A DNA stretch of 64,000 nt, taken from Gloeocapsopsis sp. IPPAS B-1203 (GTDB lineage: Bacteria; Cyanobacteriota; Cyanobacteriia; Cyanobacteriales; Chroococcidiopsidaceae). The position numbers and the translations under genes were made by a program. Location: contig NZ_PEIG01000008.1 in NCBI RefSeq assembly GCF_002749975.1, positions 1-64,000 of the forward strand, written 5' to 3'. A model generated the notes under the pieces. That model was not told the origin of the DNA and searched no databases. It was given only the letters and a program-made list of their open reading frames with translations. Positions 27,367-36,308 of the stretch are shown here, piece after piece (positions within the stretch are counted from its first letter, which is position 1; the number at the start of each line of letters is the position of its first letter).

Positions 27367-28599
27367 TTAAACATTAATTTCTACAACCACTTTGGCGTAA
27401 GTAAAACCAGAAACTAATTCGCTAGCCGTTGTGGGTAAACTAATTCTCACTTCTACTACTCTGGCATCAACATCCGCAGCAGGATCGCTATCTAGAATAT
27501 TTTGTTTACCAATTTGTCTGCCAACTTGAGCTACAGTTCCCTTAATTTTTTCAGTAAAAGCGCGGTTTTCACTAGTAACACTTACTGCTTGACCAGGACG
27601 CACTTTGCTAATATCTTCTTCAAGAACTTCTGCAATGACAACCATTTGATCGGTACGAGCCAGTTCAGCAATTCCATTTGTGCTAATTGTTTCTCCAGAA
27701 CGAGTGTGAAGTTTAATGATTTCACCATCAATTGGAGCTTTAATATAGCTCAACGCTAAATCTGCTTGAGTTAATTTAACAGCAGCAACCATACGATTTA
27801 CTTGGGCTTGGGCTTCGCGCACATCAGTTGGGCGTACTTCTGTAATGCGGTTGAGATTGGCTCGCGCTTCATCAATTTGTCGTTGCAGAGTTACAATTGT
27901 TTCGTTACGACTTGCTTGGCTTTCATTCACTTGCTGTTGTGCAGTTTCTGCATTTAAGCGTCTCGTCTCAAGTTCTTGAGTAGAAATGGCACCCTCTTGA
28001 TACAATTGCTGGTAGCGTTCGTAGTCACTTTGGGCATTGCGCAGCGCTGCTACTTGACGAGCAACTGTTGCTTGCAAAGTTTCTTGTTGTCCTTCTAATT
28101 CAGCTTCGAGACGTGCGATCGCAGCTTTTTGAGCTTCGATTTCTCCTGTTTGCGCTCCCGCCTGGATTTTTGCTAACGCCGCCCGCGCAACTTGAACATC
28201 GGCTTGAGCATTTTCTAGCGCAGCTGCAAGACGAGTATGAGTGTCTAGAACCGCAACTGTTTCACCTGCTTTAACCCAATCGCCCTCTTTTACTAAGATC
28301 TGCTCAACCCTTGCGCCTTGTGCTGAACTTGGTGGAGACAGTGTTATGACTTCTCCCTGCGGTTCTAAACGCCCTAAAGCAACAATAGATTGAGTAATTG
28401 GTGTCGTCGGAGTGACTGTTGTAGGGGTATTTTGATTTGGAACCTGATAAAATCTTATTAAAGCAACTGTTCCGATAACAACACTTGTCGCAAGGGCTAG
28501 AGAAACACGCCACTTACCTTTTGAATTTGAATGCGGCTGCTCAACTGACCTTGGCTTCTCTGTGACGCTTGACATAGTATCTTGCTCATATATCTGCAT
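27367..28599 (-). CDS. devB: DevB-type periplasmic adaptor (HlyD family)
   Basis: A 410-residue membrane fusion protein linking the DevCA pump to an outer-membrane TolC. It has one N-terminal helix (about residues 30-50), a lipoyl/barrel-sandwich half motif (VEQILVKEGDWVKAGETVAVLD), a long alpha-hairpin coiled coil (about 120-255, rich in Ala/Gln/Glu), the second lipoyl half (APIDGEIIKLHTRSGE) and the beta-barrel. An alternative ATG lies 8 codons downstream. It is first in the devBCA transcript. Confidence 0.9.
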   Translation of the reverse strand: MQIYEQDTMSSVTEKPRSVEQPHSNSKGKWRVSLALATSVVIGTVALIRFYQVPNQNTPTTVTPTTPITQSIVALGRLEPQGEVITLSPPSSAQGARVEQILVKEGDWVKAGETVAVLDTHTRLAAALENAQADVQVARAALAKIQAGAQTGEIEAQKAAIARLEAELEGQQETLQATVARQVAALRNAQSDYERYQQLYQEGAISTQELETRRLNAETAQQQVNESQASRNETIVTLQRQIDEARANLNRITEVRPTDVREAQAQVNRMVAAVKLTQADLALSYIKAPIDGEIIKLHTRSGETISTNGIAELARTDQMVVIAEVLEEDISKVRPGQAVSVTSENRAFTEKIKGTVAQVGRQIGKQNILDSDPAADVDARVVEVRISLPTTASELVSGFTYAKVVVEINV

Positions 28600-28968
28600 G
28601 ATCCTGCTGTAATGCGAACAGATATAGGCACTGTACAGCAGAGAATTTTGGGCAATAGTTATTGAAGTCGGGAAAAACCTAGATATGATAATTCGATCAA
28701 GTACCCCACACCTTTTATCAAGCTATAATTCCCAAGATCTATCTGTAGTTATTAATTGAGATTTCAAGCTCTAAACGATTCGTAACCACATCATGCGTTA
28801 CATTTTACTTTAAGCCTTTATACACATCTACGAAGTAGCAACTACGAATCTACATTACAAATTAGTATGACACAATTTGTCTTTAAACTACTCTCAACAA
28901 CTGTGTAAAAGTGTGTAACTTGTGTTTTTTTTGTGTGTATAAATGGGCAAGAATGCTTGCCCACAATT
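28600..28968. other. Intergenic region upstream of devB
   Basis: About 370 bases that must carry the devB promoter on the minus strand. Apart from the hairpin at 28944-28963 I see no structured element and no convincing gene. A 65-codon open frame here overlaps the repeat-protein gene and has no family-like features. Confidence 0.5.
28944..28963 (-). terminator. Stem-loop after the tandem-repeat protein gene
   Basis: A perfect 8-base inverted repeat (TGGGCAAG and CTTGCCCA) around a 4-base loop lies 5 bases beyond the stop codon of the minus-strand gene. On that strand it is followed by TTTATACACAC, a weak T-tract, so termination is likely but not certain. Confidence 0.55.
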
Positions 28969-30123
28969 CTACTTACCAACTGAATTATGCCATTTACGCC
29001 AACACAAACCAACCATAGCGAAAATGCTGACAGATACAAGAGAGAGTGTACCGCTATGAGATTGAGTCACTGGATCAGCACGAAAAACTGCAATACTACC
29101 ATTTTCTAAGATTGCTTCAAAGGTAACTTGACCAGCATTATTCAAACTGTTTCCTCCAATAATCAAATCTACCACTTTAGAACCAGCAAGAGGATCGCCA
29201 ACCGCAATAACTTTATTAGTATTCGGGTTTTTTCCTGTATAAATACCACTACCACCTCCTGCGTCAAGATAAGCTAAAAAGGCAATTTGACCTTGGTCAT
29301 TAAGTGCAGGATTCGATTGAAAAAAGCTAAAAGGACTACTATCGTCAACAAATGTCTCTATTTCTTGATCGCGTCTCTTTTTAAAGATACCGTGCTTGCC
29401 ATCATTCAATTGAGCTAAAAAAGCAACAGTTCCATTGTTATTAATTGATGGTGAACTGAAAGATCTAAATCTACCAGTACTATCAGCAACTGTAATAGTT
29501 CCTTTACCTCTACCGAGAAAGATACCAGTTGCTCCTGTATCCAAGGTAGCGTGAAAGGCAACTGTGTCAGCATCATTAATAGATGGTACGCTAAAAGCGC
29601 TAGCAGGACCATCAGTTCCTACAGTTCTAAAACCGACATTGAAATTACTAAAGCGATCGCTACTTGAAGCAATATTTGTAACTTTGCCATCTTTACTTAC
29701 AAAAATCCCAGATTCTGCTGTATCCAAAAGGGCATTAAAAACTATTGTACCTTTGTTGTTCATCTTGGCGTGGCTAAAGTAACCAAATTCGCTATTGCTA
29801 TCAACAATAGTACTAACTTCCCCATTCTTCTTGACAAAAACACCTCTATAAGATTCTACGAAATCTGGACTATAAAAAACACCGATAAATGACTTAGTGT
29901 TGTTGTTATTGATATTAGAACTGAAGAAAATATGAGTGAAAGGGCTGCCATCAACAACTGTTGCATTCTCCTCTCCTTTACTAGCAAAAATTCCACTCGG
30001 CGGATAAGCTTCGTTACCAAAGCCTTCAAAAATTACGGTTCCTTGGTCATTGATAGTAGCGCCTCTAAATACAGCATGGGAAGCACTAACTTGACTAATT
30101 TGGGTAAACTTATATCGAGACAT
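28969..30123 (-). CDS. NxxGxxAF tandem-repeat protein with C-terminal membrane anchor
   Basis: A 384-residue protein made of about six repeats of roughly 50-60 residues, each with a core like INDQGTVIF, MNNKGTIVF, INDADTVAF, INNNGTVAF, LNDQGQIAF and LNNAGQVTF followed by a GIF(V/L) strand. Families of this type (choice-of-anchor NxxGxxAF repeat) are predicted beta-propeller-like surface proteins. The C-terminus has a hydrophobic segment, LSLVSVSIFAMVGLCW, then basic residues, which looks like a sorting/anchor tail. No N-terminal signal peptide is visible, which is odd for such an architecture; the start may be wrong or secretion unusual. Confidence 0.7.
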   Translation of the reverse strand: MSRYKFTQISQVSASHAVFRGATINDQGTVIFEGFGNEAYPPSGIFASKGEENATVVDGSPFTHIFFSSNINNNNTKSFIGVFYSPDFVESYRGVFVKKNGEVSTIVDSNSEFGYFSHAKMNNKGTIVFNALLDTAESGIFVSKDGKVTNIASSSDRFSNFNVGFRTVGTDGPASAFSVPSINDADTVAFHATLDTGATGIFLGRGKGTITVADSTGRFRSFSSPSINNNGTVAFLAQLNDGKHGIFKKRRDQEIETFVDDSSPFSFFQSNPALNDQGQIAFLAYLDAGGGSGIYTGKNPNTNKVIAVGDPLAGSKVVDLIIGGNSLNNAGQVTFEAILENGSIAVFRADPVTQSHSGTLSLVSVSIFAMVGLCWRKWHNSVGK

Positions 30124-30390
30124 TTCGTTCGTTATGTGGTTAAAAGTTTAAAATTCATAGCTCTTCGATTGACGTCGGAGGTACTCAAAAAAATGTGACA
30201 AAACACACCGAAGTCAGAATAAGAATAATAATTTCACGTACTGCTTAGACTTTATTTGTTTAATAACATTATTCAAGCTCGTAATAATTCTGAGTTGACA
30301 GTTGCAGGGGAAAGCTGTTTATCTAGCTGCTAAAAGTCTTTCATAAAATAACTACAACTGCATCCAAATAACTAAGCAGATATGTGTATT

Positions 30391-31566
30391 TTACGTGTGA
30401 TATGTGTGCAACTTTGATGACGAACTACGAATATCCCGAATTGATTCCAACCCAAGTGCTTGCATCAATTCCTCATCGCGAACATCTAACTCAAACCATT
30501 GTCCCCAGCCAATCTCCAAAGACTCTAGCACTTGTCTAACATCTTTAAGATAGTGCAGCAGTGAACTTCGAGGAACTGTCCAGGGAATTGCACCGAATTC
30601 GTTACACAAAACTGCTACTTTGTTCGTTCTTGCCCAGTTTGCAATAGGAGATAAGAGACTTATCAGCCGACCTCGATCCCACTGTTGTTGAGCATAATGC
30701 TCTATAGCCTTTTTTGCCTCGGTATCCTGAATTGCATTGAGTAGGGGATCAACTTTGGCAAGAGTTGCAGGATAGGGGATGTTCTTCATAAACTGTGTAG
30801 CACGCCATCCCCAGGAAGCACCTTGATGGGTGAAAACAAATGGCTCGTAGAAGTGAAAGTTGTACACTACGTTCTTATCTGCAACAATGCGAGTCATCGG
30901 TAGCGATCGCGCGTTGTTCCAATCATTTGTAGTAGCACTGACATTGGAACTTGCAATAATTGTATGATCTGGTGCGCCCGAGCGAATAGCTTTAACTAAC
31001 TCAGTTTGCACTCGATCCCAGGCTTGAGGTGTTTCTGCATTCGGTTCATTCATTACTTCCAAAAACACTTTCTCGGGATCGGTGCGGTTCATGTGAGCCG
31101 CAAAAGCGTTGAAGAATGCGACAAATTTAGCCAGTACAGCAGGATCAGAATACAACGATTTAGGATGATTGAACGGCGACAATATAATTCCTAGCCCTGT
31201 TTTGATATGAAGACGCACGATCGCATCAAGTGCCGCTAGTGAGTCAGTTTTTAAAACACCAGGGTTGTTGTCATTAAAAAATGTTGATAAAACAACTGGT
31301 AGGCGGGTGTAAGTTAGCCCTAAATGCTTGTACTGCTGCAATTTTGCCTCAGTATAGTATCCATCTAAGAGGCTGTGTCGTTGCCAGTGTGCGAGGTTGA
31401 AACCTTTGGCTAAAGTCTGTAATCGGCTGGTTTTAACTGTTGTAGGTTGTGCCGCTTGGAGGCGATCGCATATCATTGTTGTCAATCCAGAAGACAGTAC
31501 CAGTAGCCCAAACCGGATAAAACGAGACCGAGAACAAGGGCGGTTAGCATACTTCATGGGATTCAT
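30391..31566 (-). CDS. Glycoside hydrolase family 5 protein, exported
   Basis: A 391-residue GH5-type (cellulase superfamily, TIM barrel) enzyme that would cleave beta-linked polysaccharide. A signal peptide is visible (RFIRFGLLVLSSGLTT to about LQAAQ at residue 40). The acid/base is E174 in the NEP motif and the nucleophile E323 in CNEFG; HFYEP (238-242) is also conserved. Its ATG overlaps the stop codon of the preceding glycosyltransferase gene (ATGA), so it is translated with the two glycosyltransferases and may trim or release the glycan they help build. Confidence 0.87.
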   Translation of the reverse strand: MNPMKYANRPCSRSRFIRFGLLVLSSGLTTMICDRLQAAQPTTVKTSRLQTLAKGFNLAHWQRHSLLDGYYTEAKLQQYKHLGLTYTRLPVVLSTFFNDNNPGVLKTDSLAALDAIVRLHIKTGLGIILSPFNHPKSLYSDPAVLAKFVAFFNAFAAHMNRTDPEKVFLEVMNEPNAETPQAWDRVQTELVKAIRSGAPDHTIIASSNVSATTNDWNNARSLPMTRIVADKNVVYNFHFYEPFVFTHQGASWGWRATQFMKNIPYPATLAKVDPLLNAIQDTEAKKAIEHYAQQQWDRGRLISLLSPIANWARTNKVAVLCNEFGAIPWTVPRSSLLHYLKDVRQVLESLEIGWGQWFELDVRDEELMQALGLESIRDIRSSSSKLHTYHT

Positions 31567-32561
31567 CCTGATTGTCTGGCTTGCAAAATGCGGTACTTTT
31601 GTACAGCCCCTATGGCTTTTAAAGCAGTAGTCTCAATCCGGCGATAAAAAGATTCTGGTAAAAACCAAAGTAAGTACGCAGCAACTACAGTCATTAGCGT
31701 ACGACGCGGTTCTTTCAAAATGCTCCAATGAGTCGCCAAAGCTTGATGCATTAACTTGACAGCTACAAAGCCTGCTTGTAGTCGAATCGCACTACGCGCC
31801 AGCGACTTGAGTTGATAAGCCTTAGCGGGACGTTCGCACTGTGCAATTAGTTCAGGTGCATAGGTTCGGGTCTTTGCTAATACCTTCTCAAAAGACTCTA
31901 GCTGCTTGAGTAAATTTTTTGAAGCTCCTTGAGGATTGACTCGATACAATGTAAGGGCATCAGAAATTCCCTCAATTTGCCAAGAAGTTTGAATTGCAAT
32001 ACGCAGCCAATATTCCAGATCCTCAGCATGATGCAATTGCTCGTCGAAACAACAATCCTGCATCGCACTATCTTTTATAACTTCTCGCCGGATCACAGCC
32101 GCAGAACCGTTCCCAACGACACTATCAATCAGGAGATATGACGGAGTAATATCTTTAAGTTTAGGCATCATAAATGTCCCAAGCAACTTGCCTGATTCAT
32201 CAATAAAAGCGGAACGGCTAAAGCTGACACCCACACGAAAAGAAGATTCTAGATGCGCCAGATGTTTTTCCAGCTTTTGTGGTAGCCATAAGTCGTCGCC
32301 ATCTAAAAATGCTATATATTCACCTTGGGCATGACGAATTCCCGTATTGCGTGCTGCGGATACACCACTGTTTGACTGTTGAATAATTTTTATTCTGGCA
32401 TCGTCAAACTGCTGACAAATTGTCACACTTGCATCCGGTGAGCCATCATCCACGATCAACAGTTCCCAGTTTTGATATGTCTGTGCTAGTACTGATGCTA
32501 CTGCTGCACCTATATACTTCTCTACTTTGTACACCGGAATAATCACCGTTACTTTTTTCAT
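31563..32561 (-). CDS. Glycosyltransferase family 2 (tandem copy A)
   Basis: A 332-residue GT-A fold transferase: VTVIIPVYKVEKYIGAAV at the N-terminus, VDDGSPD, the DxD-type motif FLDGDDLW near residue 90, and an acceptor part with EDLEYWLRIA. The first 124 residues are identical to those of the upstream copy; the rest is homologous but diverged. It is the middle gene of a GT2-GT2-GH5 minus-strand unit. Sugar and acceptor cannot be inferred. Confidence 0.9.
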   Translation of the reverse strand: MKKVTVIIPVYKVEKYIGAAVASVLAQTYQNWELLIVDDGSPDASVTICQQFDDARIKIIQQSNSGVSAARNTGIRHAQGEYIAFLDGDDLWLPQKLEKHLAHLESSFRVGVSFSRSAFIDESGKLLGTFMMPKLKDITPSYLLIDSVVGNGSAAVIRREVIKDSAMQDCCFDEQLHHAEDLEYWLRIAIQTSWQIEGISDALTLYRVNPQGASKNLLKQLESFEKVLAKTRTYAPELIAQCERPAKAYQLKSLARSAIRLQAGFVAVKLMHQALATHWSILKEPRRTLMTVVAAYLLWFLPESFYRRIETTALKAIGAVQKYRILQARQSG

Positions 32562-32568
32562 TTTGAGG
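32191..32568. repeat. 378-bp direct repeat, copy A
   Basis: This stretch, covering the 5' third of glycosyltransferase copy A and 7 bases upstream of its ATG, is identical by eye to 33240-33617. The edges are abrupt on both sides. Such perfect identity between otherwise diverged paralogs points to recent gene conversion or partial duplication. Confidence 0.9.
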
Positions 32569-32590
32569 TGTGACTTTGTCGTAATGTGGT

Positions 32591-33610
32591 TTATACCAAT
32601 TGCCTAGATTGTTCTTGAAGAATGCGGCGTTTTTGACTATTTCCTGTTATTTTGAGAGCAACTGCTTCCATCTTTTTGTGGATTGAGTTAGGTAGAAGCC
32701 AAAGTGAGTAAGCAGCAGCTAAGGTTAGAAATGTTCGGCGTGGTTCTTCCCACAAGATCTGCCAATGAGTCGCCAAAGCTCGATGGACAAGTTGTATAGC
32801 TTTTGAGGTAGCTTGGATGCGTATTGCTCTACGAGCTAAAAACCTTAACTGATAAGCTTTCGCGGGACGTTCCCATTGTGCAATCAATTCGGGGGCGTAG
32901 CTTCGCGTTTTTGCTAGTACCTTTTCTAATGACTCTAACTGTTGCAATCCGTTTGTGGAAGCTCCCTTTGAATTGACACGATATAGTGTGAGGGCGTCAG
33001 GAATTCCCTCGATTTGCCAAGAAGTTTGCAGTGCAATACGCAGCCAACATTCAACGTCCTCAATATGATGTAGCTGCTCATCAAAATAACAGTCGTTTCG
33101 ATTATGTGTGTATTTAATTGCCTCTAAAACCTCGCGTCGAATGACTGGAGCCGAGCCATTGCCGATTGGATTGCGGTAAAGTATGTACGATGGTGCGATC
33201 GCCTTTAGTTGGGATAGCTGGTAAATCCCTAAAGAACTTCCTGATTCATCAATAAAAGCGGAACGGCTAAAGCTGACACCCACACGAAAAGAAGATTCTA
33301 GATGCGCCAGATGTTTTTCCAGCTTTTGTGGTAGCCATAAGTCGTCGCCATCTAAAAATGCTATATATTCACCTTGGGCATGACGAATTCCCGTATTGCG
33401 TGCTGCGGATACACCACTGTTTGACTGTTGAATAATTTTTATTCTGGCATCGTCAAACTGCTGACAAATTGTCACACTTGCATCCGGTGAGCCATCATCC
33501 ACGATCAACAGTTCCCAGTTTTGATATGTCTGTGCTAGTACTGATGCTACTGCTGCACCTATATACTTCTCTACTTTGTACACCGGAATAATCACCGTTA
33601 CTTTTTTCAT
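32591..33610 (-). CDS. Glycosyltransferase family 2 (tandem copy B)
   Basis: A 339-residue paralog of the downstream gene, with the same GT-A landmarks (VDDGSPD, FLDGDDLW, HHIEDVECWLRIA). Identity is complete over residues 1-124 and then drops, with different acceptor-side segments, so the two probably use the same kind of sugar nucleotide but different acceptors. It is the first gene of the unit. Confidence 0.9.
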   Translation of the reverse strand: MKKVTVIIPVYKVEKYIGAAVASVLAQTYQNWELLIVDDGSPDASVTICQQFDDARIKIIQQSNSGVSAARNTGIRHAQGEYIAFLDGDDLWLPQKLEKHLAHLESSFRVGVSFSRSAFIDESGSSLGIYQLSQLKAIAPSYILYRNPIGNGSAPVIRREVLEAIKYTHNRNDCYFDEQLHHIEDVECWLRIALQTSWQIEGIPDALTLYRVNSKGASTNGLQQLESLEKVLAKTRSYAPELIAQWERPAKAYQLRFLARRAIRIQATSKAIQLVHRALATHWQILWEEPRRTFLTLAAAYSLWLLPNSIHKKMEAVALKITGNSQKRRILQEQSRQLV

Positions 33611-33617
33611 TTTGAGG
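33240..33617. repeat. 378-bp direct repeat, copy B
   Basis: Partner of the repeat at 32191-32568, in the same orientation, offset by 1049 bases. Recombination between the copies would delete one gene and leave a chimera. Confidence 0.9.
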
Positions 33618-34052
33618 CTTAATTTGTATAATTTATAGATTCTTCATTTGACCGGAATCGTGTACATAAAAAGATAGATAAGTTCGTAAACTATTTTTGA
33701 GCAGAAGCTGATCCAGCTAGAAAAATATTTGAGTAATATATGTACAATTTTCTACTTAAGTTCACTAAATCATAGAACTAAAAACCAAAATGAACGTATT
33801 TTTTATGTCAGACTTTTGGTGTAGATATGTGCAATATTTGTTTTTAGTCAATCACTACTTTAAAAAAGTTGAATATTAATATATCTAGTGATATGACATT
33901 GCTAAAATTCCTATAAATCATGCTGTTGAAAAGTCAAATAACTATTGATTCAACAATGTATTAAGCATAAAAATATTTTCATGCATCCCCTTGATGATGT
34001 GTGATGCAATATTATTTCTTCGCAAATAATTTAAGTTTTTATCATGATGATT
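33618..34052. other. AT-rich intergenic region upstream of yjdF
   Basis: About 435 bases between divergent genes. In Firmicutes yjdF is preceded by a structured yjdF RNA; I could not recognise that fold here. No gene is visible. Confidence 0.45.
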
Positions 34053-34062
34053 GGAGTGAGAA
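34053..34062 (+). promoter_or_regulatory. Ribosome binding site that supports a TTG start
   Basis: GGAG at 34053-34056 is 6 bases before TTG, which begins the conserved YjdF N-terminus. No ATG or GTG fits as well. Confidence 0.75.
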
Positions 34063-34473
34063 TTGAAACTGACAATTCTATTTAACGGTCAATTCTGGGA
34101 AGGAATAGTTGAAGTAAACTACGAAGGTTGTTTTAAAGCAGGAAAACATATATTTGGTTCAGAACCTAAAGATCCTGAAGTCTTGAATTTTGTAATTCAT
34201 TCAGCATTAAAAATATTAGAAAACACGACCTCTTCAATAGAGATAAATATAGCTGAAGAGAAAAGAGTTAATCCTAAAAGGCTTGCAAGAGAAGTTGCCA
34301 AAGAATCTATTAGAGGAGTGTCTACAATGGCACAAGAAGTAATTCAACAAGAGCTAGAAACTCGAAAAAAAGAAAAGAAAGTGACCTCTAAAGCCCAGAA
34401 AGAAGCTGAAAAAGAGCAAAAGCGCCTAATTGCACAGCAAAAAGCGAAGGCAAGACATCGTGGTAAAGGTTAA
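34063..34473 (+). CDS. yjdF: YjdF family RNA-binding protein (DUF2992)
   Basis: A 136-residue protein matching the YjdF family: KLTILFNGQFWEGIVEV at the N-terminus, KAGKHIFGSEPKDPEVL, then RVNPKRLAREVAKE, and a lysine-rich helical tail ending KAKARHRGKG. YjdF proteins are predicted RNA-binding and of unknown role; in Firmicutes their mRNAs carry a riboswitch for azaaromatic compounds. The family is mostly Firmicute, so its presence in a cyanobacterium may reflect transfer. The TTG start is supported by a well-placed ribosome binding site. Confidence 0.85.
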   Translation: MKLTILFNGQFWEGIVEVNYEGCFKAGKHIFGSEPKDPEVLNFVIHSALKILENTTSSIEINIAEEKRVNPKRLAREVAKESIRGVSTMAQEVIQQELETRKKEKKVTSKAQKEAEKEQKRLIAQQKAKARHRGKG

Positions 34474-34502
34474 AGAGCGCGATCGCAATTAGAATAAAAT
34501 TT

Positions 34503-35309
34503 CTACTTTAACAAAACCATTCCTGCTACTTGAGGATTAAAATTACTAGGAAAGATGGTAGGACAAGGATACCTCAAAAAATATTGGTGACAAAGTTCTG
34601 ATGTAGTATTCTTATCTGTATATTTTGCTCTTTGCAAATCAACTACTTGAATGTTGGCTTGATATAAGTTAGCTCCTGCTAAAACCGTTTCTTGCAAATT
34701 AGCTCCTGCCAAATCAGCATTTTGTAGATTAGCTCCTGCTAGGTTAGTCTTCTGTAAATTAGCTTCTTCTAAAATAGACTCTTGGAGATTAGCTTTGAAT
34801 AAGGTAGCCTGTTGCAAGTTTGCTTTTGCGAGAATAGCTTGCTGTAAATTGGCATTAATCAAAATTGCATCAGAGAGTTGAATATTTACCAAATAAGCTT
34901 TTTGGGCTGCTAAACCTGCTAAACTTTGTTGCTCCCACTCTAACCAAAACCAAGGAATTCTTCTAGGTGTACTATTTAAAAACTCAAGTGCTTCAATGCG
35001 CCCACCACTTCCAGATTGATCGTATGCTGCGGTAATCACTTGCCATGCTTGATAAATTTCTGTATTGCGCTGTTGGCGCTCATTAAAAACAACAAAAATC
35101 ACAGCAGAAAGAATTGATAAATTTCCGATGAGTTGAATAATTTCTATAAAGGCTAAGTTTTTGAGCCAATCAAGAATAGTTTCTAAGCGCTTTTCAAATA
35201 AGTAAAATGCTGCTAAAAACTGAGTCTGCTTATCGGGTGGAATATAGTGTCCGCAACGCTTACGATGCTCTCGATCTACTCGAAATACTTGCTTATTCCG
35301 CTTTTTCAT
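34503..35309 (-). CDS. Pentapeptide-repeat membrane protein
   Basis: A 268-residue protein. The N-terminal half is basic, with one hydrophobic segment (about residues 58-78, IEIIQLIGNLSILSAVIFVV). The C-terminal half is a run of A(N/D)LQxx pentapeptide repeats (about residues 148-235) that form a right-handed quadrilateral beta-helix. Such membrane-linked pentapeptide proteins are common in cyanobacteria and function is generally unknown. Confidence 0.82.
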   Translation of the reverse strand: MKKRNKQVFRVDREHRKRCGHYIPPDKQTQFLAAFYLFEKRLETILDWLKNLAFIEIIQLIGNLSILSAVIFVVFNERQQRNTEIYQAWQVITAAYDQSGSGGRIEALEFLNSTPRRIPWFWLEWEQQSLAGLAAQKAYLVNIQLSDAILINANLQQAILAKANLQQATLFKANLQESILEEANLQKTNLAGANLQNADLAGANLQETVLAGANLYQANIQVVDLQRAKYTDKNTTSELCHQYFLRYPCPTIFPSNFNPQVAGMVLLK

Positions 35310-35385
35310 AGTAATTCAGTAGCTTCAAAAAACCTCCTACATGGCTCCCAGATGCCCTTCAATCAAAATCAAGGCTATTAGCGAA

Positions 35386-36282
35386 CTAAACTAATAACGC
35401 CTCAAGTAAACGTTTCCACTCAACTAGATCGCCATTATTAGTTGCAAGAATGTCAGTTAAATCATCAAAATCTCGATGAATTCCATCCTTAAACTTTTTG
35501 ATTTTCTCTTTATAGAACTTCACCCTCATAATATCTGTTTTGCCCTGGAGTAGAAAATAGCAAAAATAGTCAAATAGATCGATTAGTATTTGAAATGGCA
35601 ATACTAGTTTGTCATAACCTAAACTTTGAGAATACTCATCATATTCTTCTAGCATTCCTCTGATGATGAGATATTCTAAATAGTTGAGTTTTACAAAAGG
35701 GTTGTTAGGGAATTTTTGCAATGCATCTTGCATAACCTGCACAGAACGATTAGAGTCATTCTGTTTCAGTAAGAAAACTGCATACCTTTTTATTGCCCAA
35801 GTGTAAGCAGGATTTTTGGTAAGAACATCATTGTAAACTTGTTCTGCTTCTTCTAGGCGGTTGTACTTTTCTAGAAAGTAAGCATAATGTGAGAGAGTCC
35901 ATAAGTCATCGTCATAGCCATTCTTTAAAGCTTTGTGATACCACTCATAAGCACGATCCATCAGAAAATTTCGTTCTAGAATGTAGGCGTAATAATTTGC
36001 TCCCTCGTTTCTATTTGTGATAAACGCTTGTTCAAGATGATAAAGCGAAGTTTCGTAATTGTAAGTTTTGCCATAACATTGACCGATTCCATAGTGAAAG
36101 TCTGGTGTCTCTTTATGTTTTAGTAAGTGTTGATATAATTTTGTCGTTACTTTGTACACATCTTCCGCGCGTAAGAAATCTGCAACTTCAGCAATAGAAG
36201 CGATCGCATAGTCTTGATACTGATTAAGAATCTTTTCATACTCTTGGTTGCGAGCAAGATTCATCAACTCGTTTTCTACCAT
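35386..36282 (-). CDS. TPR-like helical repeat protein
   Basis: A 298-residue all-helical protein with at least four TPR-like units, for example YHYGIGQCYGKTYNYETSLYH-type, NYYAYILERNFLMDRAYEWY, LEEAEQVYNDVLTKNPAY and VQVMQDALQKFPNNPFVKL. It probably mediates protein contacts. It starts 26 bases after the stop of the NACHT gene on the same strand, so the two are probably co-transcribed and may work together. Confidence 0.7.
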   Translation of the reverse strand: MVENELMNLARNQEYEKILNQYQDYAIASIAEVADFLRAEDVYKVTTKLYQHLLKHKETPDFHYGIGQCYGKTYNYETSLYHLEQAFITNRNEGANYYAYILERNFLMDRAYEWYHKALKNGYDDDLWTLSHYAYFLEKYNRLEEAEQVYNDVLTKNPAYTWAIKRYAVFLLKQNDSNRSVQVMQDALQKFPNNPFVKLNYLEYLIIRGMLEEYDEYSQSLGYDKLVLPFQILIDLFDYFCYFLLQGKTDIMRVKFYKEKIKKFKDGIHRDFDDLTDILATNNGDLVEWKRLLEALLV

Positions 36283-36308
36283 TAGTTATATTTCCTACTT
36301 AATATTAT

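Noticed and set aside
25431-28599. DevBCA as evidence that the organism makes heterocysts
   Set aside because: DevBCA homologues occur in non-heterocystous cyanobacteria, and no heterocyst-specific genes are present.
32191-33617. Insertion sequence or integron behind the 378-bp direct repeat
   Set aside because: No transposase, no terminal inverted repeats; the repeat is coding sequence of two paralogs.
33618-34062. yjdF riboswitch upstream of yjdF
   Set aside because: I could not find the conserved helices by eye; a covariance search would be needed.
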